Part shown: one piece after another, positions 51,368-63,072 of the stretch | Numbering within the stretch: the stretch's first letter is position 1 | Layout of the letters: each line of letters opens with the position of its first letter | Assembly (NCBI GenBank): GCA_001466705.2 | Contig: LATX02000133.1 | Coordinates: 310,001 to 374,000 of the forward strand | Length of the DNA: 64,000 nt | Source: Moniliophthora roreri | Lineage: Eukaryota; Basidiomycota; Agaricomycetes; Agaricales; Marasmiaceae | Direction: 5' to 3' | Made by a program: the position numbers and the translations under genes | The notes under the pieces: generated by a model | Told to the model about the DNA's origin: nothing | The model's database searches: none | What the model saw: only the letters and a program-made list of their open reading frames with translations

Positions 51368-51701
51368 ATATGGCAAGTAGTATGATATCGCAAATTACAT
51401 GTGATTTTCCTCTGAGTTAGACTCGTTCTCAGCGGCAGTTTTCATACATGCAGCACTAAAAATCACGGATTTGAAAACGCCTATCCTACCTGACTCTTCC
51501 ATGCGAGTATAAGTGTGCTGACCGGGAAAAGACAGAAGGGATAGAAAAGATAGTGTGTACTGTGCAAGTACTATTTTTACATCCGCTGATGTAGACGCAC
51601 GGTATGTACTAAACGAGTGAACTAAGATTGCGAGATCCAAGATGATAAATTATGAATGCGTGTCAAGAATATTTTTTCTTCGTCTAAGTAGCACCTGCTA
51701 A
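51368..51701. other. Spacer between duplicate fragment and PTM1-like gene
   Basis: About 330 bp of AT-rich DNA lie at the 3' end of the PTM1-like gene. Nothing is recognisable. Confidence 0.35.
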
Positions 51702-54130
51702 TCAGTCGTCCTTCCCACTCATGAGACCCTTACGTTCATCCTCCCCGCCCCGCACTTGTTCACCGGATAACCTCCCTGGCCGACGGCTGCTGATAGGTGT
51801 ATGATCATCATCCTCCTCATCCCCAATCTCAAATACGACGCTATCCTCCGTGACAGGCGGGCCACGGCGGTTATCTACAAGGGTGGCCTCATCGTCATCC
51901 CGAACCCTTGTGCGGCCCTCGATAGCCTCAAGGTCATAGTCTTCTGCGTCTTCTTCATCTTGAGCAATTTCGTCCGACATAGCTAATGTAGATATCGAAC
52001 GGAGGTCAGCTTCGTACATCAGAATGACAATTAAAAGGATGACATATCTTCTATTGTTTTCGGAAGGTCTCCAAAGGTAGGCAATCAACGAAAAAGAGAC
52101 AAGATAAAGAAGTGCCAACCAGCCGTCAAGGAGCCACCAACGGACTTTCCATGACTTGGCAGCGTAGTCTTTAGCAGAAATCAGGTCTATGATACTGCAA
52201 GATGGAGCAGTGATATACGTACCCTCAGCAAGACGGCCAGAGAAGGAGAACGAAGACACCACAAAGAAGATCAAGATGACAAGGACAGAGAACATGAGGA
52301 TATAATTCAGTCTTTCAAACATTCTCAACTTGTAGCGCTGTTTGCGAGCACGAAGCTGAGCAATAGTAGCTGTGGCATGGCATTAGTCTTTCAAGGAACG
52401 TGGGATTTGGTAACGGCGACTTACCATTTAGAGAGTACATTATCCATAGTAAGAAACCACTCAGAGTGAAGGCAAGCGGGATAACGAATAGCAGCAAAAC
52501 TAGGCCAGATGTGGATTCTAATTCCAGTTCGACAATTCCAATTGCATAGAGGACTGGAGAACGATGAGTACTACGTCGACCCCAAAGAACGGCCTCACGT
52601 ACTTCCGAAAATGAAATGAGCGAGAGCAAGTGCTTGACATTTGAGCATTGTTCGGCCCAACGATTCCCGTACAACACTAAGTCCCAAGCACACAACAAGA
52701 AGCATAAAGAATGACATCGAGTTCCTACCCGCATCGAGCACGGCAACTGAGACGGGTGAGCAAACATCACACGGCCATCTTTCTTGATTACTCACCAACA
52801 ATGAGGAACACCGTCGAAGTTGTACTCCTTCCGTGAGCATTTAGATAGCGATAATAACCTGCAAGCGAGTGAGTTTCGCATTGCCAGCCCCGAATGAGCC
52901 AAGCTCACCCCAATTTGCAACCATTTCGATGACAAGCAGTGCAACCAAACCCGACAGATAATACTGTATAACAAATGTGATGAGGAGCAGCCACCTTTTG
53001 CATAGTGGGAAGCACATACCTGAAGGGGAAGGATATCTTGGACATGTCTATAGCATAGCCATCCCCATGCCGCGGCAATTGCTGCGTAAACAAGGAACAT
53101 AACGAAGTAGAACTGAAGCGGTCCGGTGAGAAACGGAAGAATCAGGGAAACAGTGCGCGCACATTGACTTTAGGATAATCCGTTGCTGGCAACTTTCCAT
53201 CAAACTTGTTGCGGAAGAGCACGAGACCGGAATATGTGGGATGGGGGCCACTTGTCTCTTGACGTGTTTGAGCACCGCGTACGGTAATAGGGATCATGGC
53301 TAACAAACACAAAGGGTCAATATCTAGATGGATATGTATCAAATGATTCTTACCAACACAGTAGTATCCCGTTTTTCTAACCAGATACTGAATGGGCTTG
53401 TCATATTCATAGTAGCCTTCCGGACTTGTGTTTGGGTTATCCCGCGATGTTAGTTCTCTCCTGAAGGGTGAGTCGAACTCACTCGGGGGTGGTGTTGGAT
53501 TTCCTTCAGGGTTGTTCCAGAATGAGCTAGTCGAAATGTCCCCAGCGCTGCCTGTACGGTTGGCGGGAAGTGCGACTCTTGCTGACCAGAAACTCGTGTC
53601 ATTGAGGCTCACTCCAGCTGGCAAATCTAAGATGAAGCGTCCAAGTTGATTACTGTCACAGAACCCTTCCATGACTGCGCGTGAGGTGCAAATATACGTC
53701 TTCTGCTCAGTCTTAAACTTTCAATATCTTGTCAACTGGAAGATAATGGCGACTCACTGGAAGGGTATTATCCTCCATCGAGGTAATCTTTCCGAGGAAA
53801 GGAGCATCTGTCCATTCGTATATCACCATGGCTAGCTGACCCTGCGATTTTGCATCGAACGTCACTGAAGGAGGTGTCAGTCATATCTCATTTAATAATT
53901 GCAGGTGCTTACCATTGATATACGTCTGTTCATTTGCCCACATTCCACTGCATATTTGACGGTCATAATCTGGTGTTGTCAATTAGACGTGTCACTTGAG
54001 TTTTCATCCCCCAATAAGCCGCGAACTTGCCTGTTTCATATACAGGGACTTCGTATGAAAGACAAGTGGTTGCATAAAGTAGTGTGCAGAATAGCACAAG
54101 GCAGAATTTTATGCGGTCGACGACCGACAT
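51702..54130 (-). CDS. PTM1/TMEM87-like GOST-family membrane protein
   Basis: This is a multi-exon minus-strand gene. The N-terminus (MSVVDRIKF, then LVLFCTLLYATTCLS) is a signal peptide. A luminal domain follows (YDRQICSGMWANEQTYIN; SFWSARVALPANRTG), then about seven helices (FYFVMFLVYAAIAAAWGWL; LNYILMFSVLVILIFFVVS; WWLLDGWLALLYLVSFSLI) ending in WRPSENNRRYAMSDEI, the family signature, and a long acidic cytosolic tail. GOST proteins sit in Golgi/endosomal membranes and are linked to protein transport. Intron 1 (after VYET) has a GC donor (G|gcaagt); only this keeps D-YDRQICSGMW in frame. It is divergent from SNX4, 104 bp between starts. Confidence 0.88.
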
Positions 54131-54234
54131 GGCGGCGCAAGGAGAAATGTTATGTGTTGATACGCGTTTACCACGCATACCGTCATCATCTCATCGGTCA
54201 CCTTCCCGAATCCCTTGACTATCCTCAATCCACT
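54131..54234. promoter_or_regulatory. Short bidirectional promoter region, PTM1-like/SNX4
   Basis: Only 104 bp separate the two divergent start codons. No distinct core element is visible, so transcription of the two genes is probably coupled or the leaders are very short. Confidence 0.4.
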
Positions 54235-55998
54235 ATGGTCGGTGACGATGAAGACGTATTCGACAGTGTAACTTGGGAATCACCTTCAGCACCAACCTAC
54301 GAAACTACACCCTCTTCTGGACCTGGTTTTAGGCAAGACACTACGGAGGGCACCGAGCTAGGACCTCATGAACCCAAATGGGAGGGCTATCTCATTACTT
54401 CGGTGCAAGACCCCATGAAGGAGCTAGCAGAGACGAAGGATGCATACGTTTCTTATTTGGTTTCGGCCAAGGTGACCATAGCTTCCCTGTGCTTCCTTGT
54501 TTCGGCTGATACAAGGTGTAGACCAATCTACCAATATTCTCAACACCAAATCCATCTTCGAGAAGAAGGTTTCAAGACTTTGTATTCCTGCGGGATCATC
54601 TTGTAAAAGATTTTCCTGCATGCGTCGTTCCCCAACTACCAGGAAAGCACCGACTAGGTTGGTATCGGTTCTAATTTGATGGAGACATTTCATCAAACCT
54701 ACCACAGAATATATCACTGGCGACAGGTTTAGTCCAGAGTTTATGGAAAGGAGGCGGTTAGAGTATGTCCAACATACTTTTACTCTGAACGGAATCCTGA
54801 ATCTCCATTCAGTCTGCACAGATTCTTGCAACGGATATCTCGCCACCCTACACTACAAAGGAGTACTTTGGTCCGCGCTTTTTTTGAATCTACGGAATGG
54901 GTATGCACCTCAGTTGCTTGTACATCGTGGCAAAGTTTATCAGATTCCACAGCATGTCCATATGCATCAACACGTCGCACACCCGCCAGTGCCTGAGCCA
55001 TCTACAGGTCTCGTAGACAACATCACAGATACCCTTCTTAACGCATTTTCCCGTGTTCGCAAACCCGATGAGAGATTCATCGATATGCGTGAGACGGTGG
55101 ACAAGTTTGAAGAAGGTCTCACAGTCTCCGAACGTTTATGGAACAGAGTAAGGGGTCGAACGAGTGGTGAGTCTATCCAACTCGCCACCTGTCTTTTTTT
55201 CTCTCTAAGGCTAATCAAGACGGTAATCCGGAATCCGGTGAAGACCTGACAGCGGATTACCACGACCTGGCCGTCGCTGTTCAAGGTTTAGGGTTCTTGG
55301 AATCAGGCATAACCGACCCTCTCAACCATTTCTCGAATACTCTGCTAGAGTTTTCGGCGTTATTGCGTCATTCGGTACGTAAGCGTCCTCTAGAGCTCAA
55401 AGTCAACGACCAACCTCTTGCTCTAGACACAAACCAGCACTGATCCATTCCTCATCCATTTACACTCCCTGCTATCCTACTCTCATGCGAACAGGGCAGT
55501 CCTGAAGCTAAGAGATCAGAAACAGCTCGATTTTGAGGAGCTATCCGATTACCTGTCTGGCGTAACCGCAGAACGCGATCGGTTAGCAGCCATTATTAAC
55601 GGCCATGCTGGTAGTTCTGGACTTGGGCTCGGTGCATACCTGAAGGATCGTGTCGATGCTATTCGAGGCACAGATGATGATAGGAGCAGAGTAGAGAAAA
55701 TGCGAAAGCTTGATATCAAAATCAAAGAGGTGTGTTTCCTCTATTATCTATGCTACGCCGCACTTCTAAACGCATCGACACCCAGCTCCAAGAGGCTGTT
55801 ACAACAGCGCACGAGACCTCGGATGCATTCAGTGACGAAACACTTCGCGAGCAAGCTATTTTCCAATACGCGAAGGAAGCTGAGATGAAAGAGATGTTGG
55901 GTAACCTAGCAGATGGACAGATCGAGTTCTACAAAGCAGCAATGGAAGAGTGGGACAGAATAATACCGATAATCCAACGCATTCGAGTGGACGTGTAG
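54235..55998 (+). CDS. SNX4: Sorting nexin Snx4/Atg24 (PX-BAR)
   Basis: This is a multi-exon gene starting MVGDDEDVFDSVTWESPSAP. The PX domain begins KWEGYLITSVQDPMKELAET, joins TNLPIFSTPNPSSRRRFQDF across intron 1 and continues HLVKDFPACVVPQLPGKHRL. The BAR domain covers the rest (DERFIDMRETVDKFEEGL, LTADYHDLAVAVQGLGFLES, YLSGVTAERDRLAAIINGH, ending IIPIIQRIRVDV). Snx4 binds PI3P on endosomes, recycles SNAREs to the Golgi and supports selective autophagy. The final intron joins KIKE to LQEAVTTAHE. Confidence 0.92.
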
Positions 55999-56404
55999 GT
56001 GATATAGGTCTTTGAGTTGCTTGATATTGTACAATACCTCATGGAAATGACCCATTCCATTAATGAGATTCCTTCAGTCTGACATCCGTCCTCATTCAGA
56101 GACTCAAAAACCTCCTTTCCCCGCTGCCAGTGTTCATTTCGCGCAGGAGTCGCAAGGGACTAGAGGGTTTCCTTTGTCGCATGTGTACTCGAGTATTGGC
56201 GGTGTTTCTTGAAATACTTTAACAACACCAGGCAAGCCCTTCTATTCCGGACCTTTCTCCCACTCAGCAATGTGCCATTTCACCGCTTTCCAAATGGTAC
56301 AAGCCGAGCTTAATGTTTTATATTCCCCATCTAACGTACAAGATCTATCACCAATGGATCATAACCCAAATGCGGGCTAGTCATCATTCTACGTCTGACT
56401 CTTT
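55999..56404. other. Convergent 3' intergenic region (SNX4 / conserved protein)
   Basis: This is a 3' spacer of about 400 bp. No coding or structural signal is seen. Confidence 0.4.
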
Positions 56405-57145
56405 TCAGAGAGGGCCGACTGGTACGTGGAGTTGATGAGAGCACACTAGATCCAATTCAAAGGAAAGCACGTACGATAGTCAAAGACCATACGGATCGCT
56501 ATATGCTTCCCATCCTTGTCGGTAAGGACTATCCGTCGAACGAAACGCCGCTCGCCATTGATTTCTTCAATACCCCAGACCTACATCAGACACAAAGCTC
56601 AGTGAACGGACACGATCAAGGAGAAACAAAAGGCGGTTCACCTGAATATTGATCCAACTCCTGCCGCTCTTGGGTGTATCGCTTACCACATATGTCTCTA
56701 TAAGCCCATGCTCCAATGAATCCTTAGTCCACCCCTGCTTGAGGTGATCATCGTCCAACTCGTTGAGATCCGTGACTCGCTTGGCCTTGTCGATGACATG
56801 ACCAAAGTGAACATCGTTGTAACGCTTCTCCTCCCAATCCAGAGCGCGCTCTTCACTGTTCGCTGGGATACCACCAGTCAATGCCTGACCAACATCAAGA
56901 TGTTCGACGCCGTTCGCGTCTTTGTAGTTTTTGACAGAGAGAGTAACATAGGCGAGTCCGATGGCCTTTCGCTTCAGCCAGCCGAAACCTTGGGCAGCGA
57001 GGACTTCATCTGGTGAGTCACTGATCCCTTTATTAGCCTGTAGGGTTGATCAATGGGACGCATTCGTATCGAGGTGATACGGAAACCGTACCACAGTGAA
57101 TTTTCCGGTAAAGTCGCGGGTGGTGAAGTTTGCTGGGACAGCCAT
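56405..57145 (-). CDS. Conserved fungal protein of unknown function
   Basis: Four exons (57145-57092, 57037-56642, 56580-56475, 56418-56405; 570 nt) encode 189 residues. The sequence runs MAVPANFTTRDFTGKFTV, then SPDEVLAAQGFGWLKRKAIG, LDVGQALTGGIPANSEERAL, DWEEKRYNDVHFGHVIDKAK, WGIEEINGERRFVRRIVLTD and ends VFDYLGPL. The pattern of alternating strands and a conserved tryptophan suggests a small beta-barrel (lipocalin-like) fold. I recall similar single-domain proteins in other fungi, but I know no characterised member. There is no signal peptide, so it is probably cytosolic. Confidence 0.75.
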
Positions 57146-57956
57146 TGGCAAAGGTGGAAGTGGAGATGAGAGAAAATGGAATTTGAAGAGCGGTTTTATA
57201 ATAAATGAAGTGTTTGATATGATAAATCAGGATTAAAGTTCTGTACTCACTCGGAGCAGCATCACGCAATGGGCGTTCCGAGCGGCCGTTCCACGACCTC
57301 CGTCTGACAGGAAAGCACGACGCCAATGTCTTGCGGAGGATATTGCAGCTTCCATTGACGATGTCACTACGTCTACAATTGAGTCTCTGGGAAGCGAGTT
57401 AGCAGCGAGCAGCAGCAAGTACATGCCAATGTACATCAGATTCAGAGCGCCGCTATTCTGTTATCGAATTGACTTAATCGTTTTGCTTGTATGTCCGAGG
57501 TGGTGTTCGGATTGGTGTTCGATTCCCTTGAGTGAGTAAAGTGAGCAGGACAACGCGGGCAAGCTAGACGTCATGGAGAAAGAGGTTCGTGGTTAGGGGT
57601 TAGGTAGTAGGGTCTGGGGATGGATCACAAAGTCTGATTGGCTGTTGCCCCACAAGCGCTCGCCGCCTCCCACTAGCAGCTTGCCCCTCCTTCTCTACGA
57701 TGAACAGCTTAAGACCTCAGCTCATAAGTGCCATCGGCACGAGTTATCCCCTAGTTTGTATAAAAATGCGAGGGATGGTACTTGCGGGTGCGTGTAAAAC
57801 AGTGACATCATTGGCATTAACTATTTGACCCTGGTCTCGGCTTGAAAGCTTGAAAGCCGAAGTATACCACTACTTATACGTCAAGAAACATACATGCAGA
57901 TGACAAACATTTTCCAACTTGAAGAAAGCAGTGCCTAAACTGTGAAGGGACGCCCC
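57146..57956. other. Intergenic region between ISG12-like 3' end and conserved protein start
   Basis: About 810 bp. A TATA-box-like tataaaaatg occurs near 57758 on the plus strand with no gene after it that I can support. Otherwise nothing. Confidence 0.35.
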
Positions 57957-59276
57957 CTAGAGTACCAGATTTCCAACGTCAACCCCGTCGGCTTTCCAGA
58001 GTGCCTGACGAAAAGATTCAATCGCAGCATCCATCCATTGTACATGCGGTACATCTGCCTCTTTCAACTCTTCACCTAGCATTATCATCCAGCGCTGCAA
58101 TTGCTCTGAACTGGCTTCCAAAAACATGGGGAAAGACACCGACGAATGCTCGACCACTTCCTGAATTCGGCCAGACGGAAGGACAACGATAGTTCCAGCA
58201 GTGATGGCAGTGACATCGAGAAAGACGGCGGCGGGCCAAACACGCTTGGCACTCATCGTAATTGATTGGAGGATGGAGAACAGCCCGCGAGTTCGTCCGC
58301 CGTAGAACGCCGATTGTACAGCTGCAGCCCAGGATCCTACCGTACAAAGTCAGGCTCCCTCATTACTGGGAAAGTAGAAAAGAATCTCACCGGCTACAGG
58401 CCCAGTCTCCGCGAATCCAAAGATCCTTAGGACACCCAACATAGCCCACGGCATCAGCAACTCGCTCGCAATTATCATCAGTGCGATGGAAGCACCCGCA
58501 ACAATGTACGGATGCTGAATTCTATACGCGTTGAATGTCGCGACCGCTTTCCGTACATGCTCAGGAAGAAGGGAAATCTGTACTGCGATAAAGTCGTGTA
58601 CGGATTTCATAACATCGCTAACTTCAGATGTTTTGTCGTCGATAATGCGCTCGAGATGGTCCCTTGCGGCTTTGAGTTGAGGCCAAATGCGACGGAGAAT
58701 ATCTTCGTAAGAAGGGAGATGGATATCAGGGAGGTGGATATCGGGAAGGTGAATACCGTGAAGCTGAATACTGTCTGGGAGATGAATGCTTCGGGGTTGG
58801 ATCACGGACTGTTTTACGATCTCGAGGTTGTTGATTTCGACCAATTCGGAAACCTCAGCGGCAGCGAAAGAGCCATCTCCGCGCTGCAAACGTTGAGCTT
58901 CATCTAGTAGCACATAGTAAGCTGATAGCCCAGTAAACAGATGAATGAGAAGCTCACCATTGACATTTGACAAGTCTGCCACAAAGTCAGTCCAAGGCCA
59001 TACCGATTGACTTGAGAAGTATGTGTAGTATTTGTATCGATCTTGCATAGCACCTTTCAGTTCTACGGTTGACGCGAGGCCCTCTTCAATCGCAAATGTA
59101 GTCTTCCGGTCTTCTGGAACACGTTTATCGATGAACTCGCGTTCCATTCGTTTACTCCAGCTATCCACATCTCCATGGAAACCAAGTCCTGCTGGATCTT
59201 TCTGAAAGTCGGGATGGCCTGCGAGTAGCGCTATAAGGCAGAAAAAAGCAATAAAGACAAGAACCAAGATAAACAT
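57957..59276 (-). CDS. ISG12/IFI6-like membrane protein with IHLPD repeats
   Basis: Two exons (59276-58391, 58336-57957; 1266 nt) encode 421 residues. The N-terminus (MFILVLVFIAFFCLIALLAG) is a signal peptide or anchor. Near residues 160-187 is a short tandem repeat of IHLPD-type units (SIHLPDSIQLHGIHLPDIHL and on). A Gly/Ala-rich hydrophobic stretch follows (YIVAGASIALMIIASELLMP) and, across the intron, GPVAG|SWAAAVQSAFYGG, then GLFSILQSITM, which matches the IFI6/IFI27 (ISG12) domain. Human members sit in mitochondria or the ER and affect apoptosis and immunity; fungal members are unstudied as far as I know. The role here is unknown. Confidence 0.75.
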
Positions 59277-60014
59277 CGTGGGTCTTGGGAGGAGGGCAGA
59301 TGGCGATTACACTGCGTGGCGGGTTTTATACACCGGGTTAGAGTGCAAGTTACATAACTGACTTGAATCCACTCTCGGCAGAAACCTTGTTGTCCTCGGC
59401 ATTCAAAAGTAAACCTTACTTTGTTCTCGTCAGGTTCTTTGTCCATGGAGAAGAAAGCGGTTGGTTAGAAGCTACGTAGCAACCTGCCTAAGTAGCGCAA
59501 GAGCGAATAAAGCGGATAGTATGAAGGACTAGAAGATGGAACTCGTACTTGCTTTGAGAAAAAGGCAATGCGAGTTCCATCAGATTGTTGGCGTTGTGGG
59601 CGACTGTGAGTGTCCAGCACCGTACCCTTCCCTCTTTGATGATTGTAGACACAGAAATGCAGCATCGATGCCGATTCTTGTTGTAGGTAGGGGCAGGGAA
59701 GTTGATACTCTCGACTGTCTAGTGGATATTTCTGCGTTATAGAGCTTGAAACAGTTGAAGACACGAGAAATGGATTTGGCGTTACATCTAATACAGGGTG
59801 CGACCATGTGTTGCACACGATACGGAGCCGGTGATACGTTGGCGCCAACCTCGAAACTCGACCGGCCGTGCACATAATCCTGGATTTAGTTTCCGGTGGA
59901 CGTATAAAGTCATCGGAGAGATGAAATCCGGCCTGTCGAGGGAAAGAATATAGTTAGGTAAAATCTACGGTGACTGAAAGTACTCACTTTATCCTCAATG
60001 CATTGTCCTAGCTT
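59277..60014. other. Intergenic region between TPT1 3' end and ISG12-like start
   Basis: About 740 bp. Open frames on both strands (around 59465-59875) have no motif or splice pattern. Nothing supportable. Confidence 0.4.
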
Positions 60015-61197
60015 TTATAGGATTGCTAAATCACCCTGCACTTTTTTCCCGTCATGCGGTTGAGAATTCATATGTTCCGGCTCATCCACACGTTCCTGAG
60101 TCGGGAGAGAGGAATTGAGTCCTGCGTTCGTTTCCTGCTCTATGGTGTCTTCGACGAAGTCCTTCAACGTCTTTTCTTCGCCTTGTGGTCCTTCCCAACC
60201 TGGTATAGGCACATAATCCTTGCGAAGTATCTCCACCCTGCGGAAGAATTGTGGACGTATGTACCCTTCTTCGTCGCCTTCTGTTAGGATGACACCGTTC
60301 ACCGACAAGTAGAACTTGAGTCCTGCTGCCATGGCTTTCGCGAGGTCAATGTAGATCATCAATCTCGCAGAGCTTCGCATCCCTTGTAACGAGTGAGAGT
60401 CATAATCCAAGGAGAAGTCATGAACATACCACTAATCACGTCACCACGCGCTACACCCTGTGCTAAGTGGATATGATTCCGAGTCATCCTCGATAGACCT
60501 TCGACAGCTGCAGCAAAATGGGTAAAAGCAAGTGCACGAGAAAAAGGTTGTGCCACTGACATATCTTGTTCCATGATTTGGGAGACGTGCCGTGCACGGC
60601 CATAGGAACTTCATCTGGGGAGATAATCCTTTTTAATTCAAGGTCAACCACGCTCTGGATACAGTGATCAGTCAAACCCCTTTCTATAAACAGCGGCCAG
60701 CTCACATCCATGGAATGTCCTTGATTTGCTCTAATCCACCAAGAGCCCAGCTGGTTTGACGTTCCTTCAGTAGCTGGCTTGTACAAAAGCGTGAATCGCC
60801 TTTTGTTATCCATCTTCACGATCTTCTCGAGCGAACGGAAGTCCAAATGACGGAATTCAACTGTGTTGAGCTGCATCATCATAGGGTCTTTTATCGCGGA
60901 CGTAGAGGGTAGTCCACGTACCAAATCCTTAACGCTCACGAATCCATCCGACCGGATTGACAGCCCTGCAGCTTTAGCACCATGGCGTAAGATATAGGAA
61001 AGTGTCCTCGAAGTCTGAATCCGTCTTGTGCTTTGCTCTGGTGTGGGCCTGTCTTTATGATGTCCGCCGCCAGTCTCTCCGTAGTGACGCTTGTTCCACC
61101 ATGGCTTCGGTATGCCAGCACCATACTCCCTGCGAGAACTCGCATTCAAGCAATGTCGTGCTGACTGAGTGAAATTCAGCAAGCGAGTCAGGTTCAT
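60015..61197 (-). CDS. TPT1: tRNA 2'-phosphotransferase Tpt1/KptA
   Basis: Four exons on the minus strand; introns after GHSMD, SWNKI and DVISG all keep frame. Active-site motifs are in order: LSYILRHGA, DGFVSVKDLV, KRRFTLLY, IRANQGHS and VHGTSPKSW, then GLSRMTRNHIHLAQG. The C-terminal part carries the NAD-binding lobe (LMIYIDLAKAMAAGLKFYLS) and a fungal tail. The enzyme removes the 2'-phosphate left at the tRNA splice junction, using NAD+ and forming ADP-ribose 1'',2''-cyclic phosphate. The first 25 residues (MNLTRLLNFTQSARHCLNAS) look like a possible mitochondrial leader. It is divergent from the ZIM17 gene, 90 bp apart. Confidence 0.93.
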
Positions 61198-61287
61198 GAC
61201 GGTGAGAAGAGGAAGTATTTTGACGCGACTCTTCGATCATGCTGACAAGTTTTCCTTCCTCCGGACCTCCATCGTCTTTCCTTTGCT
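61198..61287. promoter_or_regulatory. Very short bidirectional promoter region, TPT1/ZIM17
   Basis: Only 90 bp lie between the two divergent start codons, the tightest pair in the window. It is pyrimidine-rich on the plus strand before the ZIM17 ATG. Confidence 0.4.
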
Positions 61288-61921
61288 ATGCTTCCATCTA
61301 GACTGTACCGAAACGTTGGCTTACCCCCGCCTCTCAGAGCTCTTATAACGCCTCACCCGTCATTACCTGCGACAGTCAGGGTTCAGCTTCACCTTCGGCT
61401 CGGCATTCTTAATCCCAGCTCCATTTCAGGTCCTTCTACACAGAGACCATTCAGTAGTTCCACTCCATCCGCATCAAGTAATTCGAAACCCGAAAACTCT
61501 TCGTCAATAGGTCTCGGAGCTGGATCGAGTTCCAATGAAGCAAGCTCGTCTGGGTTGACATCGTCTCAGGCTCTTCCAGAGAGCATGGAGCCAAAACTTC
61601 AAATGACCTTTACTTGCACGGTCACTGATTGTGGGACACGGTCTACTCACGAGTTCTCGAAGAGGTCGTATGAGAGGGGTATAGTCATTGTACAATGTCC
61701 CGGGTGTAAGAACCGGTAAGCATACTGTAATTATTTCCATTCTTTCGTATTATTTATCAAGCAACTCGAACAGTCATCTCATAGCAGACCACTTGGGCTG
61801 GTTCAAAGAAAGTACAGAAGATGGGAAGTTGCGAACAGTTGAGGATCTTCTTCGAGCAAAGGGTGAGAAGGTCAGACGGGGTACTCTGGGAGCAGACGGG
61901 GATATCGAAATTGTGGAATGA
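61288..61921 (+). CDS. ZIM17: DNL-type zinc finger protein, mitochondrial Hsp70 escort (Zim17/Hep1)
   Basis: Two exons (61288-61715, 61774-61921; 576 nt) encode 191 residues. The first 60 residues are Arg/Ser/Pro-rich and lack acids, as in a mitochondrial presequence. A Ser-rich linker leads to the zinc ribbon: CTVTDCG, 20-odd residues, then CPGCKNRHLIADHLGWF. The usual DNL triad reads DHL here. The protein keeps mitochondrial Hsp70 soluble and so supports protein import and Fe-S cluster assembly, where GRX5 (next gene) also acts. Confidence 0.93.
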
Positions 61922-62262
61922 CCTGTGTGCGTTCAATTGCTGAACGCTTTCCATACGCTGAGACGTCGGAGGTGGTGGAATGGATTTTACAGATCAAGTT
62001 ATAACTCTTATTCTCGAAGGTTGGAAAAAGTACTAGACCCTATAGCCTAGCCAGTAATTTAGTATACCATAATAGCGAAACGATACACCACTCAAACGCT
62101 AGTTGCTCCGACAGTTGACCGGCAAAACGTTCCATAAGATTTGTTGGCACTAGTACAGCAAACGAACACTCCATCTCCTAGCTGTTCGACTCCAAGCACT
62201 TCCTGCCTGAGGTGGTCCAGTATAAATATACAAGGCAATAAACTCCAAGTCGACTCTTTCAT
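61922..62262. other. Convergent 3' intergenic region (ZIM17 / GRX5)
   Basis: About 340 bp of 3' sequence of both genes. No further signal. Confidence 0.4.
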
Positions 62263-62888
62263 TCATGACGTTGGTGACCCCGAGGCAGTGAAGACGACCT
62301 TATTTTCCTGGAGGAACTTTTCAAGCTCACCAGACTGGTGCACTATTAAGGTATGAACATCAGACATATGCTCTCTGCGTAACAGATAGCTAACGCACTA
62401 GACAACAGAATATCACATCCGCCCACAAATTCTCCATTCACGTAGAGCTGTGGTATCGTCGGCCAATCCCTGTGTACAGCGCATCCCGCATCAGCATCAT
62501 GAGCAATCCCACCGACCAATCAACTACTCACGAGAACTCCTTGATATCCTGCCTCAACTCCGAGTCCGCAAGAACGTTATATGTCTGCATTTTGGACGGG
62601 TCAACGCCATGAAGTTCCAAAACCTGTATCGTTGCTCGAGAGAAACCGCATTCTGGAAAATCAGGCGTCCCCTTCATAAATAGTACAACAGGTTTTGCTT
62701 TTATAGCCTCTTGAATTTTCGCTCGGTTTTCCTGAGATAAAAGACGGCGTTGTGCCGCAAGAATGCTAGATGTGAAGACCAGAGAACTTCTTGGTTGTGC
62801 AGCAACTAGCTTTGAGGCCCGTGAGTAGATCAAGTGTAATCTGTATTCTTGAAAGACTTACGGATGAACGTAGAGATAATCCCAGCAT
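62263..62888 (-). CDS. GRX5: Monothiol glutaredoxin, mitochondrial (Grx5)
   Basis: Four exons (62888-62862, 62809-62532, 62469-62399, 62342-62263; 456 nt) encode 151 residues. The leader starts MLGLSLRSS and is joined across the first intron to [12 protein letters not shown], a basic, mitochondrial-type presequence. The glutaredoxin fold has [20 protein letters not shown] with the CGFS active site, [16 protein letters not shown] with the cis-proline, and CDILLSMHQSGEL. Grx5 passes 2Fe-2S clusters from the Isu scaffold to target proteins. It is divergent from SEC20 with 184 bp between. Confidence 0.95.
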
Positions 62889-63072
62889 TTTTAATTAAGA
62901 CGGCGTATGTAGTGACTGCAAACGCAAAGAGACAGATTAGGGTTTGGTTTGATTCAGCGTCCCAGAGCATCAGACATTATCGGACAAATCTATGAAAATC
63001 TGACATGCACCTGACACGCGCGCCCAGCACGCGCCTTTCCCCTGCGCTTCCAAGTCGACGATACGCTATGCC

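Noticed and set aside
57520..57545. ggtgttcgattccc resembling a tRNA T-loop
   Set aside because: The T stem does not pair and there is no cloverleaf upstream.
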